From positions 2,542,001-2,606,000 of the forward strand of contig NZ_LT629771.1 in NCBI RefSeq assembly GCF_900105175.1: a stretch of 64,000 nucleotides of DNA, given 5' to 3'. The notes beneath the pieces were generated by a model. It did no database searches, was not told the DNA's origin, and was given only the letters and a program-made list of their open reading frames with translations. The DNA comes from Jiangella sp. DSM 45060 (lineage in GTDB: Bacteria > Actinomycetota > Actinomycetes > Jiangellales > Jiangellaceae). Positions 8,217 to 16,827 of the stretch are shown here, piece after piece (the stretch's first letter is position 1; each line of letters opens with the position of its first letter). The position numbers were made by a program, and so were the translations under genes.

Positions 8217-10603
8217 CGACGAGGTCGTTCGGCGAGCCGATCGCCCGGCTCGAGGACCCGCGGCTGCTCACCGGGCAGGGCCGGTTCCTCGACGACATCG
8301 GCCACGGCGCGCTGGCCGCGGCGTTCGTCCGCAGCCCGCACGCGCACGCCCGCATCGTCGACATCGACGTGTCCGACGCGGTCGGGGTCGACGGCCTGGT
8401 CGCCGTCTACACGCACGAGGACCTCGACGGCCGGGCCGGCGAGCCGCTGCCGCTGCTGATCCCGCACGAGACGCTGACGCACGGCCGCACCGGCTTCGCG
8501 CTGGCGAAGGACGAGGTCAACCACGTGGGCGAGCCGATCGTCATGGTCGTCGCCACCGACCGGTACCTCGCCGAGGACGCCTGCGCCCGCATCCGGGTCG
8601 AGTACGACTTCCTGCCGCCGGTCGTCGGCATCGAGGCGGCCCGCGCCGCCGACCTGCTCGTCCACGACGACGTCCCCGGCAACGTCTCCGCGCACATGGT
8701 GCAGTCCCGCGGCGACGTCGAGGCCGCGCTGGCCGCCGCGCCGAACGTGCTGGAGCTGGACCTCGACATCGAGCGCAGCGCGTCCACCCCGCTGGAGGGG
8801 AAGGGCGTGCACGCGCGCTGGGACGCCGACGACGCCAGCCTGCGCGTCTATACGTCCACCCAGGCGTCGACGTCGGTGCGTGCGGCGCTGGCCGCGCGCC
8901 TGGAGCTGCCGCTGGACCGCGTCGAGGTCATCGCGCCCGACGTCGGCGGCGGGTTCGGCGTGAAGATCGTGCACCCGTGGCCGGAGGAGGTGCTGGTGCC
9001 GTGGGCGGCGATCCGGCTCGGCCGCGAGGTCAAGTGGAGCGAGGACCGCCGCGAGCACTTCGTCGGCGCCACCCACGAGCGCGGCCAGCTGCAGCACGTC
9101 CGGGTCGGCTTCGACGACGACGGCCGGCTGCTCGGCCTCGACGTCACCGTCTGGCACGACAACGGCGCCTACACGCCGTACGGCATCATCGTCCCGATCA
9201 TCACGACGACGCAGCTGCTCGGGCCGTACAAGCCGGGCGCGTACCGGGCGGAGTTCTTCAGCCTCTACACCAACACCGTGTCCGTGACGCCGTACCGCGG
9301 CGCCGGCCGGCCGCAGGGCTGCTTCGCGATGGAGCGCACCATGGACGCCGTCGCCGCCCACCTCGGGCTGGACCGCACGGTGGTGCGCGAGCGCAACTTC
9401 ATCCGGCCCGACGAGATGCCCTACGACCACGGCCTGATCTTCCAGGACGGCCGGCCGCTGGTCTACGACTCCGGCGACTACCCGGCCACCCTGGAGAAGC
9501 TGAAGAAGCTGGTCGGCTGGGAGGAGTTCGCGGCGTTCCGCGACGAGGCGCGGGCGGCCGGCCGGCGGGTCGGCATCGGCATCGCCTGCTACGTCGAGGG
9601 CACCGGCGTCGGGCCGTACGAGGGCGGCTGGGTGAAGGTCGAGACCGACGGCTCGGTCGTCGCGGCCACCGGGCTGACCACTCAGGGCCAGGGCCACCGG
9701 ACGGTGTTCGCGCAGGTCGTGGCGTCGGAGCTGGGCGTGCCGGTCGACCGCGTAGCGGTGACGACCGGTGACACCCGGCGGTTCGGGTACGCCGTCGGCA
9801 CGTTCGCCTCCCGGGCCGCCGTCATGAGCGGCAACGCGCTGGCCTCGGCGGCGCGGAAGGTGCGCGACAAGGCGCTGCGCATCGCGGGCGAGGCGCTGGA
9901 GGCCGATCCACGCGACCTCGAGATCGTCGACGGCGTCGTCCGCGTCATCGGCTCGCCGTCCGGCGCGCCCGGGGCGTCCATCCCGCTCGCGACCGTCGCG
10001 GTCCTGGCCAACCCGCTGCGCTACGCGTTCGACCGCGAGGCCGAGCGGGCCACCCAGTTCGGCGGCCCCGTCGACTACTCCAAGCCGCCGGTCGCCGAGG
10101 GCGAGTCGCCCGGCCTCGAGGACACCGGGTTCTACTCGCCGCCGCGCTCGACGTTCGCCAACGGCATGCACGCGGCGATCGTCGAGACCGACCCCGACAC
10201 CGCCGAGATCACCATCCTGCGCTATTGCGTCGTCCACGACTGCGGCACGCTGATCAACCCGCGCATCGTCGAGGGCCAGATCCACGGCGGCGTCGCCCAG
10301 GGCGTCGGGGGAGCGCTGTACGAGCGGATGGTCTACGACGACGCCGGCCAGCTGCTGAACGCGTCGTTCATGGACTTCCTGATGCCGTACTCCACCGAGG
10401 TCCCGGTCGTCGAGACCGACCACCTGGAGACGCCGTCGCCGCTGAACCCGCTGGGCATCAAGGGCGCGGGCGAGGCCGGCGTGATCCCCGGCTCCGCCGT
10501 CCTCGCGTCGGCGATCTCCGACGCCGAGGGGTTCGCGATCACGCGGATGCCGATCTCGCCGTCCGACCTGTTCTCACTCCGTCTCGCTCGGGAGTCTCGA
10601 TGA
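8213..10603 (+). CDS. Molybdenum hydroxylase large (MoCo-binding) subunit
   Basis: The 796-residue subunit starts MTTRSFGEPIARLEDPRLL and is full length for the xanthine dehydrogenase/CO dehydrogenase large-subunit family. The active-site loop reads PYRGAGR at residues 360-366. This is the so-called form II type and lacks the Cys-Ser-Phe of genuine CO dehydrogenase (AYRCSFR). The catalytic base is Glu754 in the C-terminal motif KGAGEAG. It hydroxylates a carbon next to ring nitrogen or an aldehyde; the exact substrate cannot be read from sequence. Association with a uracil-type permease makes a pyrimidine plausible. The stop overlaps the next gene start (ATGA). Confidence 0.93.
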
Positions 10604-11226
10604 AGGTGACCGGAACCGCCGTCCTGCACGCCCCGCGGGCCGACGTGTGGAAGGCGCTCAACGACCCGGCCGTCCTGGTGCGGACCATCCCCGGCTGCCA
10701 GCGGCTGGAGCCGGCCGGGCCCGACCAGTACCGCATGACGGTGTCGGCCGGCGTCGGGACGATCAAGGGCAGCTACGCCGGCGACGTGCGGCTGCACTCG
10801 CAGCAGGAGCCGGCCTCGTTCGTCATGACGGCGTCAGGTGCGGGCGCGCCGGGGACGGTGAGCGCCGACGTCCACGTCACGCTCGCCGACTCCGGCGACG
10901 GCTCGACGCGGTTGGACTACGACGCCGACGCCATCGTCGGCGGCATGATCGGCGGGGTCGGCCAGCGCATGCTGGCCGGGGTCGCGAAGAAGACGGCCGG
11001 CGAGTTCTTCGCCGCCGTCGACGACGTGCTGATGGGGGGAGCGCCGGCGGCCGGGGCCGCCGCGGAGCCGCCGGCCGCCGCCGGTGTGTACACGGCGCCG
11101 CCGTCGACGGCGCGCCCGAGCGCCGCCCCGGCCGACTTCACCCGCGGCATCCTGGTCGGCGCCGCGGTCGCCCTCGCCGGCGTCGCCCTCGGCGGCTGGC
11201 TGTCCGGTCGCTCCCGCCACAGCTGA
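10600..11226 (+). CDS. CoxG-like SRPBCC protein with C-terminal membrane anchor
   Basis: This 208-residue protein has an N-terminal SRPBCC domain of the CO dehydrogenase subunit G type (MKVTGTAVLHAPRADVWKAL, then GTIKGSYAGDVRL) through about residue 145. A proline- and alanine-rich linker and a C-terminal hydrophobic helix (ILVGAAVALAGVALGGWLSG) end in basic residues. In CO-oxidising bacteria CoxG is thought to tether the hydroxylase to the membrane; the tail fits that role here. Its ATG overlaps the large-subunit stop by four bases, so it is the fourth coupled gene of the hydroxylase operon. Confidence 0.88.
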   Translation: MKVTGTAVLHAPRADVWKALNDPAVLVRTIPGCQRLEPAGPDQYRMTVSAGVGTIKGSYAGDVRLHSQQEPASFVMTASGAGAPGTVSADVHVTLADSGDGSTRLDYDADAIVGGMIGGVGQRMLAGVAKKTAGEFFAAVDDVLMGGAPAAGAAAEPPAAAGVYTAPPSTARPSAAPADFTRGILVGAAVALAGVALGGWLSGRSRHS

Positions 11227-11260
11227 TCCGGCCGAACCCCGGCCACGACGGCGGACCTCA

Positions 11261-11279
11261 GCTCAGCGATACGCTGAGC
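11261..11279. promoter_or_regulatory. Operator-like dyad before the small gene
   Basis: GCTCAGCG at 11261-11268 and CGCTGAGC at 11272-11279 form a perfect eight-base inverted repeat around ATA. It lies 33 bases before the start of the small gene and 34 bases after coxG. The short centre suits a dimeric repressor site better than a terminator. The regulator is unknown. Confidence 0.45.
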
Positions 11280-11312
11280 CGAGAACGGTGTATCGGCTCC
11301 CGAGGTGATGGC

Positions 11313-11471
11313 ATGGCGTGTACGACCGCCGGCGAGGAGCCGGTGCGGCAGACCTCAGAGGTCGTCGGCAACCGTCGCGGACGCGGGTCGCTGGCCGGGG
11401 TGGTGGAGTGCGCCGAGGATTGGGACTCCACCGAGACCAACGCCGACATCGCCGGCGAGTTCGAGCGCTGA
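11313..11471 (+). CDS. Small protein of unknown function (52 residues)
   Basis: A short frame starting MACTTAGEEP has a good ribosome binding site, GAGGTG at 11302-11307, and ends 13 bases before the nitrilase-family start. The C-terminal half is acidic (ECAEDWDSTETNADIAGEFE), a composition often seen in small partner proteins. I do not recognise a family. Codon use matches neighbouring genes. Its position suggests co-transcription with the downstream hydrolase. It could be a regulator or accessory peptide; a random frame is possible but less likely given the ribosome binding site. Confidence 0.5.
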   Translation: MACTTAGEEPVRQTSEVVGNRRGRGSLAGVVECAEDWDSTETNADIAGEFER

Positions 11472-11484
11472 GGAGGCGAGGAGC

Positions 11485-12384
11485 ATGAGGGCGTTCACCG
11501 CCGCCGCGGTCCAGGTGCGGCCGCTGGCCGAGCCGCTGACCGCGCAGAGCGTCAAGGCGAACGTCGAGCACGCGCTCGACTACGTGGAGCGCTGTGCCGG
11601 CGACACCGGCGCGGAGCTGATCGTGCTGCCCGAGTCGGTGACCACCGGGTTCACCCCGGCGATGCCGGCCGAAGAGCTGTGGGACCTCGTCACGGAGGTG
11701 CCGGGGGCGCTGGCCGAGCCGTTCCAGGAGGCGGCCCGGCGGCTCGGCGTGCACCTGGCGTGGGGGACGTACGAGCGCGGCGCCGAGCGGGGCGTCGTCC
11801 ACAACTCGGCGGTGCTGGCGGGACCGGACGGCGAGATCGCGGGGGTGTACCGCAAGACGCACCCGTTCTGCACCGAGCTGGCGTCGCGCGGCGGCTGGGT
11901 GACGCCGGGCGACGACGTGTGCGTGGTCGAGACGCCGCTCGGGACGATCGGCATGATCATCTGCTTCGACGGCGACTATCCGGAGTTGTCGCGCATCACC
12001 GCCGTCCGGGGCGCCGAGGTCATCCTGCGCCCGTCGGCGCTGCTGCGCTCGGCCGACCTGTGGGAGCTGACCAACCGGGCCCGCGCCTACGACAACCACG
12101 TGTACGTGGTCGGCGCCAACGCGACGGGGACCGACCCCGCCGGCGTGCTCTACTTCGGCAACTCGATGATCGTCACCCCCATCGCCGAGGTGGTCGCGCG
12201 GGCCGCCAGCCACGAGTGCTGGGTGTCGGCCCGGCTGGACCCCGACGCGGCGTTGCGATCGCTCACGCCGGGGTCCAGCGTCGGGCAGGGCTTCGACCAC
12301 CTGGCCGACCGCAACCTCGAGCTGATCAGGCGGCACACCGACGAGCTGACCCGCCCGGCGGCCAGCCCGTTCAGCCGCGGCTGA
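11485..12384 (+). CDS. Carbon-nitrogen hydrolase, nitrilase superfamily
   Basis: This 299-residue enzyme has the complete catalytic triad of the nitrilase superfamily: Glu50 (LIVLPES), Lys124 (YRKTHPF) and Cys160 (IICFDGDYPE). Such enzymes cleave amides, N-carbamoyl compounds or nitriles. The last residues lie in a 14-base palindrome shared with the convergent regulator. The start has a strong purine-rich site (GGAGGCGAGGAG). Its place behind the permease and hydroxylase operon suggests cleavage of an N-carbamoyl or ureido product of heterocycle oxidation, for example a ureidomalonase-like step; this is inference. Aliphatic amidase is an alternative. Confidence 0.88.
   Translation: MRAFTAAAVQVRPLAEPLTAQSVKANVEHALDYVERCAGDTGAELIVLPESVTTGFTPAMPAEELWDLVTEVPGALAEPFQEAARRLGVHLAWGTYERGAERGVVHNSAVLAGPDGEIAGVYRKTHPFCTELASRGGWVTPGDDVCVVETPLGTIGMIICFDGDYPELSRITAVRGAEVILRPSALLRSADLWELTNRARAYDNHVYVVGANATGTDPAGVLYFGNSMIVTPIAEVVARAASHECWVSARLDPDAALRSLTPGSSVGQGFDHLADRNLELIRRHTDELTRPAASPFSRG
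12371..12384. other. Palindromic double stop shared by two convergent genes
   Basis: TCAGCCGCGGCTGA is its own reverse complement. It encodes the last three residues and stop (Ser-Arg-Gly-stop) of both the nitrilase-family gene on the plus strand and the MerR regulator on the minus strand. Confidence 0.9.
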
Positions 12385-13180
12385 CCGGCCAGACGATTTC
12401 GGTCTCGAGCTTCGACGGGTCGCTGACCTGCGACGGGTCGTTGAGGTACACGTCGTACGGCGCGCCGTTGAAGCCCAGCCCCTGCGCGCCGATCCACGCC
12501 TCGACCTCGCGGTAGGCCAGGCCCAGCTCCTCGTACGGTCCGGTGTGCCGGGTGATGGCGGCGAGGCCGCCGGGCGCGCGGTGCAGGCTGAACCCGTCGG
12601 GCGCCGCGGTCAGCCCGGCCACCGGCACGCACGCCTCGATCGTCCACGTGTCGTCGGCCAGTTCGAGGTACACCAGCCGCGGCGGGCCGTCGGGCCGTCC
12701 GCCCGCCGCCTGGATGGCGGCGTACAGCCGGTGGTAGGCGACGGAGGTGGTCTCGGACAGGGTGTCGAGCGTCGCCGGGTACGTGGTGCCGAGGACCTCG
12801 GCGGGCGCGGTGTCGCGGGTGCTGATCTGGTAAGCCATGACGGCTCCCTTCCGGATGAAGGTCTCGACACGGTCGAGCATGTGCCGATGACGGTCGATGC
12901 GCTGCTCGAGCACCCGCCGGTAGTCGTCGAGGAGGTCGCGGACGCGGTCCGGGTCGGACTCGGCCAGCACCTCCCGGATCTTCGCCAGCGGCATGTCGAG
13001 CGAGCGCAGGGTGGCGATGACCCGAGCCGTCGTCGCCTGCTCCGGCGCGTAGTACCGGTAGCCGGTGTCAGGGTCGACGTACGCGGGGCGCAGCAGGCCG
13101 GTGTCGTCGTACACCCGCAGCGCCTTGATGCTCAGCCACGTCAGCCGGGAGAACCGGCCGATCGGCAGCAGCTCGTCCAT
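12371..13180 (-). CDS. MerR-family regulator with GyrI-like effector domain
   Basis: The 269-residue protein has an N-terminal MerR winged helix (IGRFSRLTWLSIKALRVYDD, then LRPAYVDPDTGYRYY), a long dimerisation helix around residues 75-115, and a GyrI-like or effector-binding domain from about residue 120 (MAYQISTRDTAPAEVLGT onward). Regulators of this BmrR/TipA-like layout bind drugs or hydrophobic ligands. The ATG at 13180 is chosen because AGGAGG lies five bases before it; the GTG at 13186 has no room for a binding site. It converges on the nitrilase gene with a 14-base overlap. Targets unknown. Confidence 0.88.
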   Translation of the reverse strand: MDELLPIGRFSRLTWLSIKALRVYDDTGLLRPAYVDPDTGYRYYAPEQATTARVIATLRSLDMPLAKIREVLAESDPDRVRDLLDDYRRVLEQRIDRHRHMLDRVETFIRKGAVMAYQISTRDTAPAEVLGTTYPATLDTLSETTSVAYHRLYAAIQAAGGRPDGPPRLVYLELADDTWTIEACVPVAGLTAAPDGFSLHRAPGGLAAITRHTGPYEELGLAYREVEAWIGAQGLGFNGAPYDVYLNDPSQVSDPSKLETEIVWPVSRG

Positions 13181-13239
13181 CGCCACCTCCTCTCACGGAA
13201 CGGAGCCTGGAGTCTTCCCCCGGGGACGAGTCAAGCACC

Positions 13240-14118
13240 TCAGCGCAGCTTGGGCACGACCTCCAGCGCGAGCCGCTCGAACCGGTCCACGTCGCCGGGC
13301 AGCGGCCAGCCGAGCACGAACTCGGTGAAGCCGGCCGGCGCGTACCGGTCGACCAGCTCCTCGAGCTCGGCCGGGCCGGACAGCGCGTCGGTGCCGGCCC
13401 AGAGCAGCACCGACCGGCGGATGGCGGACGGGTCGCGGCCGGCCGCCACGGCGAACTCGTCGACCCGGCGGCTCCAGCCGGCGGCCAGGGCGACGTTCTC
13501 GTCGAGGCTCGCGTCGGGGCGGCCGTTGGTGTTCCAGACGTCGGCCCGCTCGGCCGCCACCCGCAACACGGTGGGCGCCTGTCCGCCGACGATCAGCGGC
13601 GGGCGCGGCCGCTGCGCCGCGGGCGGGCCGGTCGGGAGGTCGCGGACGGCGTACCAGTCGCCCTCGAACGTGTACGGGCCGCCGCCGGCGCGCAGCACCT
13701 CGTCGAGGACGCGGACGTACTCGGGGTAGCGCGCCACCCGCTCCTTCACCGTCCACGGCGTCGTGCCGGTGGCGTGGTGGTCGACCTCCATGATGCCGGC
13801 GCCGATGCCCAGCTCCAGCCGCCCGCCGGAGAGCTGGTCGACGGTGAGCGCCTCCTTCGCCAGCACGGCGGGCGCCCGCAGTATCGGGTTGCCGACCAGC
13901 GTCCCCACCCGCACCGTGGACGTCGTCAGGGCAGCGGCGGTGGTCATGGTCCAGCCGTCCAGCCAGGGCGGCTCGGTGGCGAAGACGTTGCCGATGTGGT
14001 CGGGCAGGAACAGCTGGTCGAAGCCGAGCTGCTCGACCCGGCGGAACCGGTCGAGCAGCGTGGGCGCTTCGGCGTCGGGAAGGACCAGGACGCCGAAGCG
14101 GCGAGGGTGCGTCGTCAT
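13240..14118 (-). CDS. Luciferase-like F420-dependent oxidoreductase
   Basis: The 292-residue protein has the luciferase-like monooxygenase TIM-barrel pattern: RRVEQLGFDQLFLPDH near the start, TVRVGTLVGNPILRAPAVLAKE, and QLSGGRLELGIGAGIMEVDH. These are the usual cofactor and substrate-loop regions of the F420-dependent branch. The length is normal. It is divergent from an HxlR regulator, with a dyad covering the shared promoter region, so it is the likely target. Substrate unknown; FMN rather than F420 as cofactor cannot be excluded. Confidence 0.85.
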   Translation of the reverse strand: MTTHPRRFGVLVLPDAEAPTLLDRFRRVEQLGFDQLFLPDHIGNVFATEPPWLDGWTMTTAAALTTSTVRVGTLVGNPILRAPAVLAKEALTVDQLSGGRLELGIGAGIMEVDHHATGTTPWTVKERVARYPEYVRVLDEVLRAGGGPYTFEGDWYAVRDLPTGPPAAQRPRPPLIVGGQAPTVLRVAAERADVWNTNGRPDASLDENVALAAGWSRRVDEFAVAAGRDPSAIRRSVLLWAGTDALSGPAELEELVDRYAPAGFTEFVLGWPLPGDVDRFERLALEVVPKLR

Positions 14119-14153
14119 GCCTCGATCGTCGGGCCGTACTGGCCGATGATCAA

Positions 14154-14176
14154 GTACTGACTATATTGTCAGGTAC
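14154..14176. promoter_or_regulatory. Dyad operator between luciferase-like and HxlR genes
   Basis: GTACTGAC at 14154-14161 and GTCAGGTAC at 14168-14176 are inverted arms around TATATT, with one unpaired base. GTAC outer half-sites recall known HxlR-family operators. TATATT could be the -10 element of the regulator gene. The position suits autoregulation and control of the divergent oxidoreductase. Confidence 0.6.
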
Positions 14177-14205
14177 CCACCAAAAGGTCAGTCAGGAGGT
14201 CAGCC

Positions 14206-14544
14206 GTGGCCCGCAACCGGCCCTACACCTGCGGTCTCGACGCCGCCATCGACGTCGTCGGCGGCAAGTGGAAGGCGACCGTGCTCTGGATGCTGGAGGA
14301 CCAGGGGCCGCTGCGCTTCGGCGAGCTGCGCCGCCGCGTCCCGGCGGTCACCGAGAAGATGCTCATCCAGCAGCTGCGCGAGCTCGAGGCCGACGGCCTG
14401 GTGCACCGCGAGGCCTACCACCAGGTGCCGCCGAAGGTGGAGTACTCGCTGACCGACTACGGCCGCACCCTCGAGCTGGCGCTGCGGCCGCTGGGGGAGT
14501 GGGGGCACCAGAACATGGCTCGCATCGAGGCGACCCACCCCTAG
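14206..14544 (+). CDS. HxlR-family transcriptional regulator
   Basis: This 112-residue winged-helix protein has the HxlR signature: CGLDAAIDVVGGKWKATVLW, LRFGELRRRVPAVTEKMLIQQL and KVEYSLTDYGRTLELAL. Cys9 sits at the conserved N-terminal position used for redox or electrophile sensing in several family members (seen here; role inferred). The GTG start at 14206 has AGGAGG at 14194-14199. It is divergent from the luciferase-like gene with a dyad between them, so it probably represses that gene and itself. It converges with the MFS gene, overlapping by four bases. Confidence 0.92.
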   Translation: MARNRPYTCGLDAAIDVVGGKWKATVLWMLEDQGPLRFGELRRRVPAVTEKMLIQQLRELEADGLVHREAYHQVPPKVEYSLTDYGRTLELALRPLGEWGHQNMARIEATHP

Positions 14545-15728
14545 TCGCGCTCGCGGAACGCGCTGACCAGGACGGGCAGCGCGACCAGCAGCGCGACCAG
14601 GCGGATCGCGCCGGCCAGCGGGTACGGCGCCCGCAACCCGAACGCATGCGCGACGACGCCGCTGAGCAGGGCGCCGGCGGGGATCAGGCCCCAGCCGACG
14701 AGACGGTGGACGCCCATGACGCGGCCGAGCAGGTCCGGCGGCGCCAACCGCTGCCGCAGCCCGATGCTGACCAGGTTCCAGAGCGTGACGCCCAGGCCGG
14801 TGGCCGCCAGCAGCGACCCGAGCACGACGGCGCCCGGTGCGAGCCCGATGGCGGCCACGGCGACGGCGTTGACGGCGAGGGCGGCGAGCAGGACGGTCCG
14901 GTCGCCGAGCCGGCGCAGCAGCCACGGCCCGGCCACCCCGCCGGCCAGCGAGCCGGCCGCCGCCGTCGCCAGCAGCAGGCCGAACCCGCGCGCCGACACC
15001 CCCAGCTCCGACGTCGCCAGCAGCACCAGCGTGGCGTTGCCGAGCTGGAAGCAGAACGTGTTGACGGCGGCCAGCAGGGTCAGCGTCCGCAGCAGCCGGT
15101 GCGCCGCCAGCCAGCGCAGCCCGGCCGCGATCTCGGCCCGCAGCGATGACGGAGCGTGCGGCGCGGCCGCGTCCCGTGGCGCCCGCAGGGTCGCCAGCAA
15201 CGCCGCCGCCACCGTCAGCAGCACCGCGTCGGCGCCGAACGGGAGCCCGGCGGCGACGGCGAACAGCAGGCTGCCCAGCGGCGGACCGGCGAACTGCTGC
15301 CCGACGACGGCGATGGTCTGCTGGTAGCCGTTGGCCGACGGCAGCCGGTCCGGCGGAACCAGCGACGGCAGCAGCGCCTGCGCCGCCGTCCCCGTCACCA
15401 CCTGGCAGGCGCCCAGCCCGAACGCCAGCGCCGCCAGCCCGGCCACGCCCAGCCGGCCGGACGCCACCAGCACGCAGGCCGCCGCCGCGAGCGCCGCCTG
15501 CGCCGCGACCCCGCGCGACAGCAGCGCGGCCCTGTCGTGCCGGTCGACCAGCGCGCCGGCGGGCAGCGAGAACAGCAGCCACGGCAGGTAGGTGGCCGCG
15601 GCGACGACGGAGACCAGCCGCGGGTCGCGGGTCAGCGTCGCCGCCAGCAGCGGCACGGCGGCGGCGAACACGCCGTCGCCTGCGGTGGTGAGGCTGGTGG
15701 CGGCGGCGAAGCGGCGGTAGCGGGACAC
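14541..15728 (-). CDS. MFS exporter
   Basis: The 395-residue protein has about 12 hydrophobic helices, the loop 2-3 motif GALVDRHDRAALL, and the domain layout of MFS drug or metabolite exporters of the type often annotated EntS/MDR-like. A GTG start at 15728 is used; no clear ribosome binding site precedes it. It is divergent from an ArsR-type regulator with an operator-like dyad in the 67-base gap. The pairing suggests ligand-induced export, with repression by the neighbour. Substrate unknown. Confidence 0.85.
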   Translation of the reverse strand: MSRYRRFAAATSLTTAGDGVFAAAVPLLAATLTRDPRLVSVVAAATYLPWLLFSLPAGALVDRHDRAALLSRGVAAQAALAAAACVLVASGRLGVAGLAALAFGLGACQVVTGTAAQALLPSLVPPDRLPSANGYQQTIAVVGQQFAGPPLGSLLFAVAAGLPFGADAVLLTVAAALLATLRAPRDAAAPHAPSSLRAEIAAGLRWLAAHRLLRTLTLLAAVNTFCFQLGNATLVLLATSELGVSARGFGLLLATAAAGSLAGGVAGPWLLRRLGDRTVLLAALAVNAVAVAAIGLAPGAVVLGSLLAATGLGVTLWNLVSIGLRQRLAPPDLLGRVMGVHRLVGWGLIPAGALLSGVVAHAFGLRAPYPLAGAIRLVALLVALPVLVSAFRERD

Positions 15729-15768
15729 GACGGCGATCGTCGCGACGGCCGGTCGCGGCCGCGCACCC

Positions 15769-15785
15769 TGTAGCGCTCAGCTACA
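15769..15785. promoter_or_regulatory. ArsR-type operator dyad
   Basis: TGTAGC at 15769-15774 and GCTACA at 15780-15785 are perfect inverted arms with a five-base spacer. The dyad ends ten bases before the ArsR-type start and lies in the promoter gap shared with the MFS gene. Spacing matches ArsR/SmtB-family sites. Confidence 0.6.
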
Positions 15786-15795
15786 TACTGGGAGC

Positions 15796-16827
15796 ATGGC
15801 GCTGACCGTCGAGCTGGGTGTCGACGAGCTCGCCGACACCCGGTTCGCGGTGTCGGCGCTGTCCGAGACGGTGGCCGCGCTGCAGCAGCTGGCCGGGCAC
15901 GACCGCCAGGCCGTACACGAGCGCTGGCTGCGCTGGGCCCGCGCCGAGCTCGCGGACGCGCCGCTGGCGCTGCCGCTGACCTGGCCACTGCTGTTCAACG
16001 ACACACCCGGCTGGCCGGAGTTCCTGGTCCCGGCGCCGGCCGGGCCGGGCGGCGGCATCGACGACGACCTCGCGACGCTGTGCCGCACGCCGCCGGAGAG
16101 CGTGCGGGCGAACCTGCGCCGCCGGTTCGGCGACGCACCGGAGTCGCCGGCCGTCGCCGACCTCGCCGCCCGGCCGGAGCAGGGGCTGGCCGAGCTGGCC
16201 GCCGAGCTGCGCTCCGCCCACGACCGCCTGATCGCGCCGCACTGGCCGCGCATCCACGCCGTCCTCGAGGCCGACGTCGCGTACCGGGCCCGGCGGCTGG
16301 CCCGCGGGGGAGCGGCCGCGCTCTTCGCCGGCCTGCACCCGGACCTGAGCTGGCGCGACGGCCGGCTGCGCCTCGGCGGCGACCGGTGGCGCGAGGACTC
16401 CGCCGTCGACCGCGGGCCGGGCGGGCTGGTGCTCATGCCGGTGGCGCTGGGGTCGGCGTACGTGCTGATCAAGCGGCGCACGTCGACCCAGACGACGGTG
16501 CGCTACCCGGCCCGCGGCGTCGGCGCGCTGTGGAGCGTGCGGCTCGGCGCGAGGCCGTCCGGCGCCACCGTCCGGCTGCTCGGCCGGGCCCGCGCCGACC
16601 TCCTCGACGCGCTGCGCTCGCCCGCGTCGACCACCGACCTCGCCCGCGGCCTCGGCGTCACCCCCAGCGCCGTCGGCCAGCACCTGCGGGTGCTGCGCGA
16701 GAACGGGCTGGTCGCGGGCGAGCGGCACGGCCGGTCCGTCCTCTACCGCACGACGGCGCTCGGCGCGGCGCTGGCGGGCTCGCCGTATGCCGATGGGGAG
16801 ACGGTCGCTGAGGAGGTGCGCTCATGA
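15796..16827 (+). CDS. ArsR-type regulator with DUF5937-like N-terminal domain
   Basis: The 343-residue protein has an N-terminal domain of about 240 residues resembling DUF5937 (FAVSALSETVAALQQLAG at the start), and a C-terminal ArsR winged helix (ADLLDALRSPASTTDLARGL, then SAVGQHLRVLRENGLV and GRSVLYRTT). This reversed order, effector domain first, is usual for this actinobacterial family. It is divergent from an MFS exporter and has a dyad at its own promoter, so it probably represses both. Its stop overlaps the start of a small broken gene (ATGA). The ligand is unknown. Confidence 0.87.
   Translation: MALTVELGVDELADTRFAVSALSETVAALQQLAGHDRQAVHERWLRWARAELADAPLALPLTWPLLFNDTPGWPEFLVPAPAGPGGGIDDDLATLCRTPPESVRANLRRRFGDAPESPAVADLAARPEQGLAELAAELRSAHDRLIAPHWPRIHAVLEADVAYRARRLARGGAAALFAGLHPDLSWRDGRLRLGGDRWREDSAVDRGPGGLVLMPVALGSAYVLIKRRTSTQTTVRYPARGVGALWSVRLGARPSGATVRLLGRARADLLDALRSPASTTDLARGLGVTPSAVGQHLRVLRENGLVAGERHGRSVLYRTTALGAALAGSPYADGETVAEEVRS

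Noticed and set aside
12545..13729. Plus-strand frame of 394 codons opposite the MerR and luciferase-like genes
   Set aside because: It spans two convincing minus-strand genes and has no domain signal.
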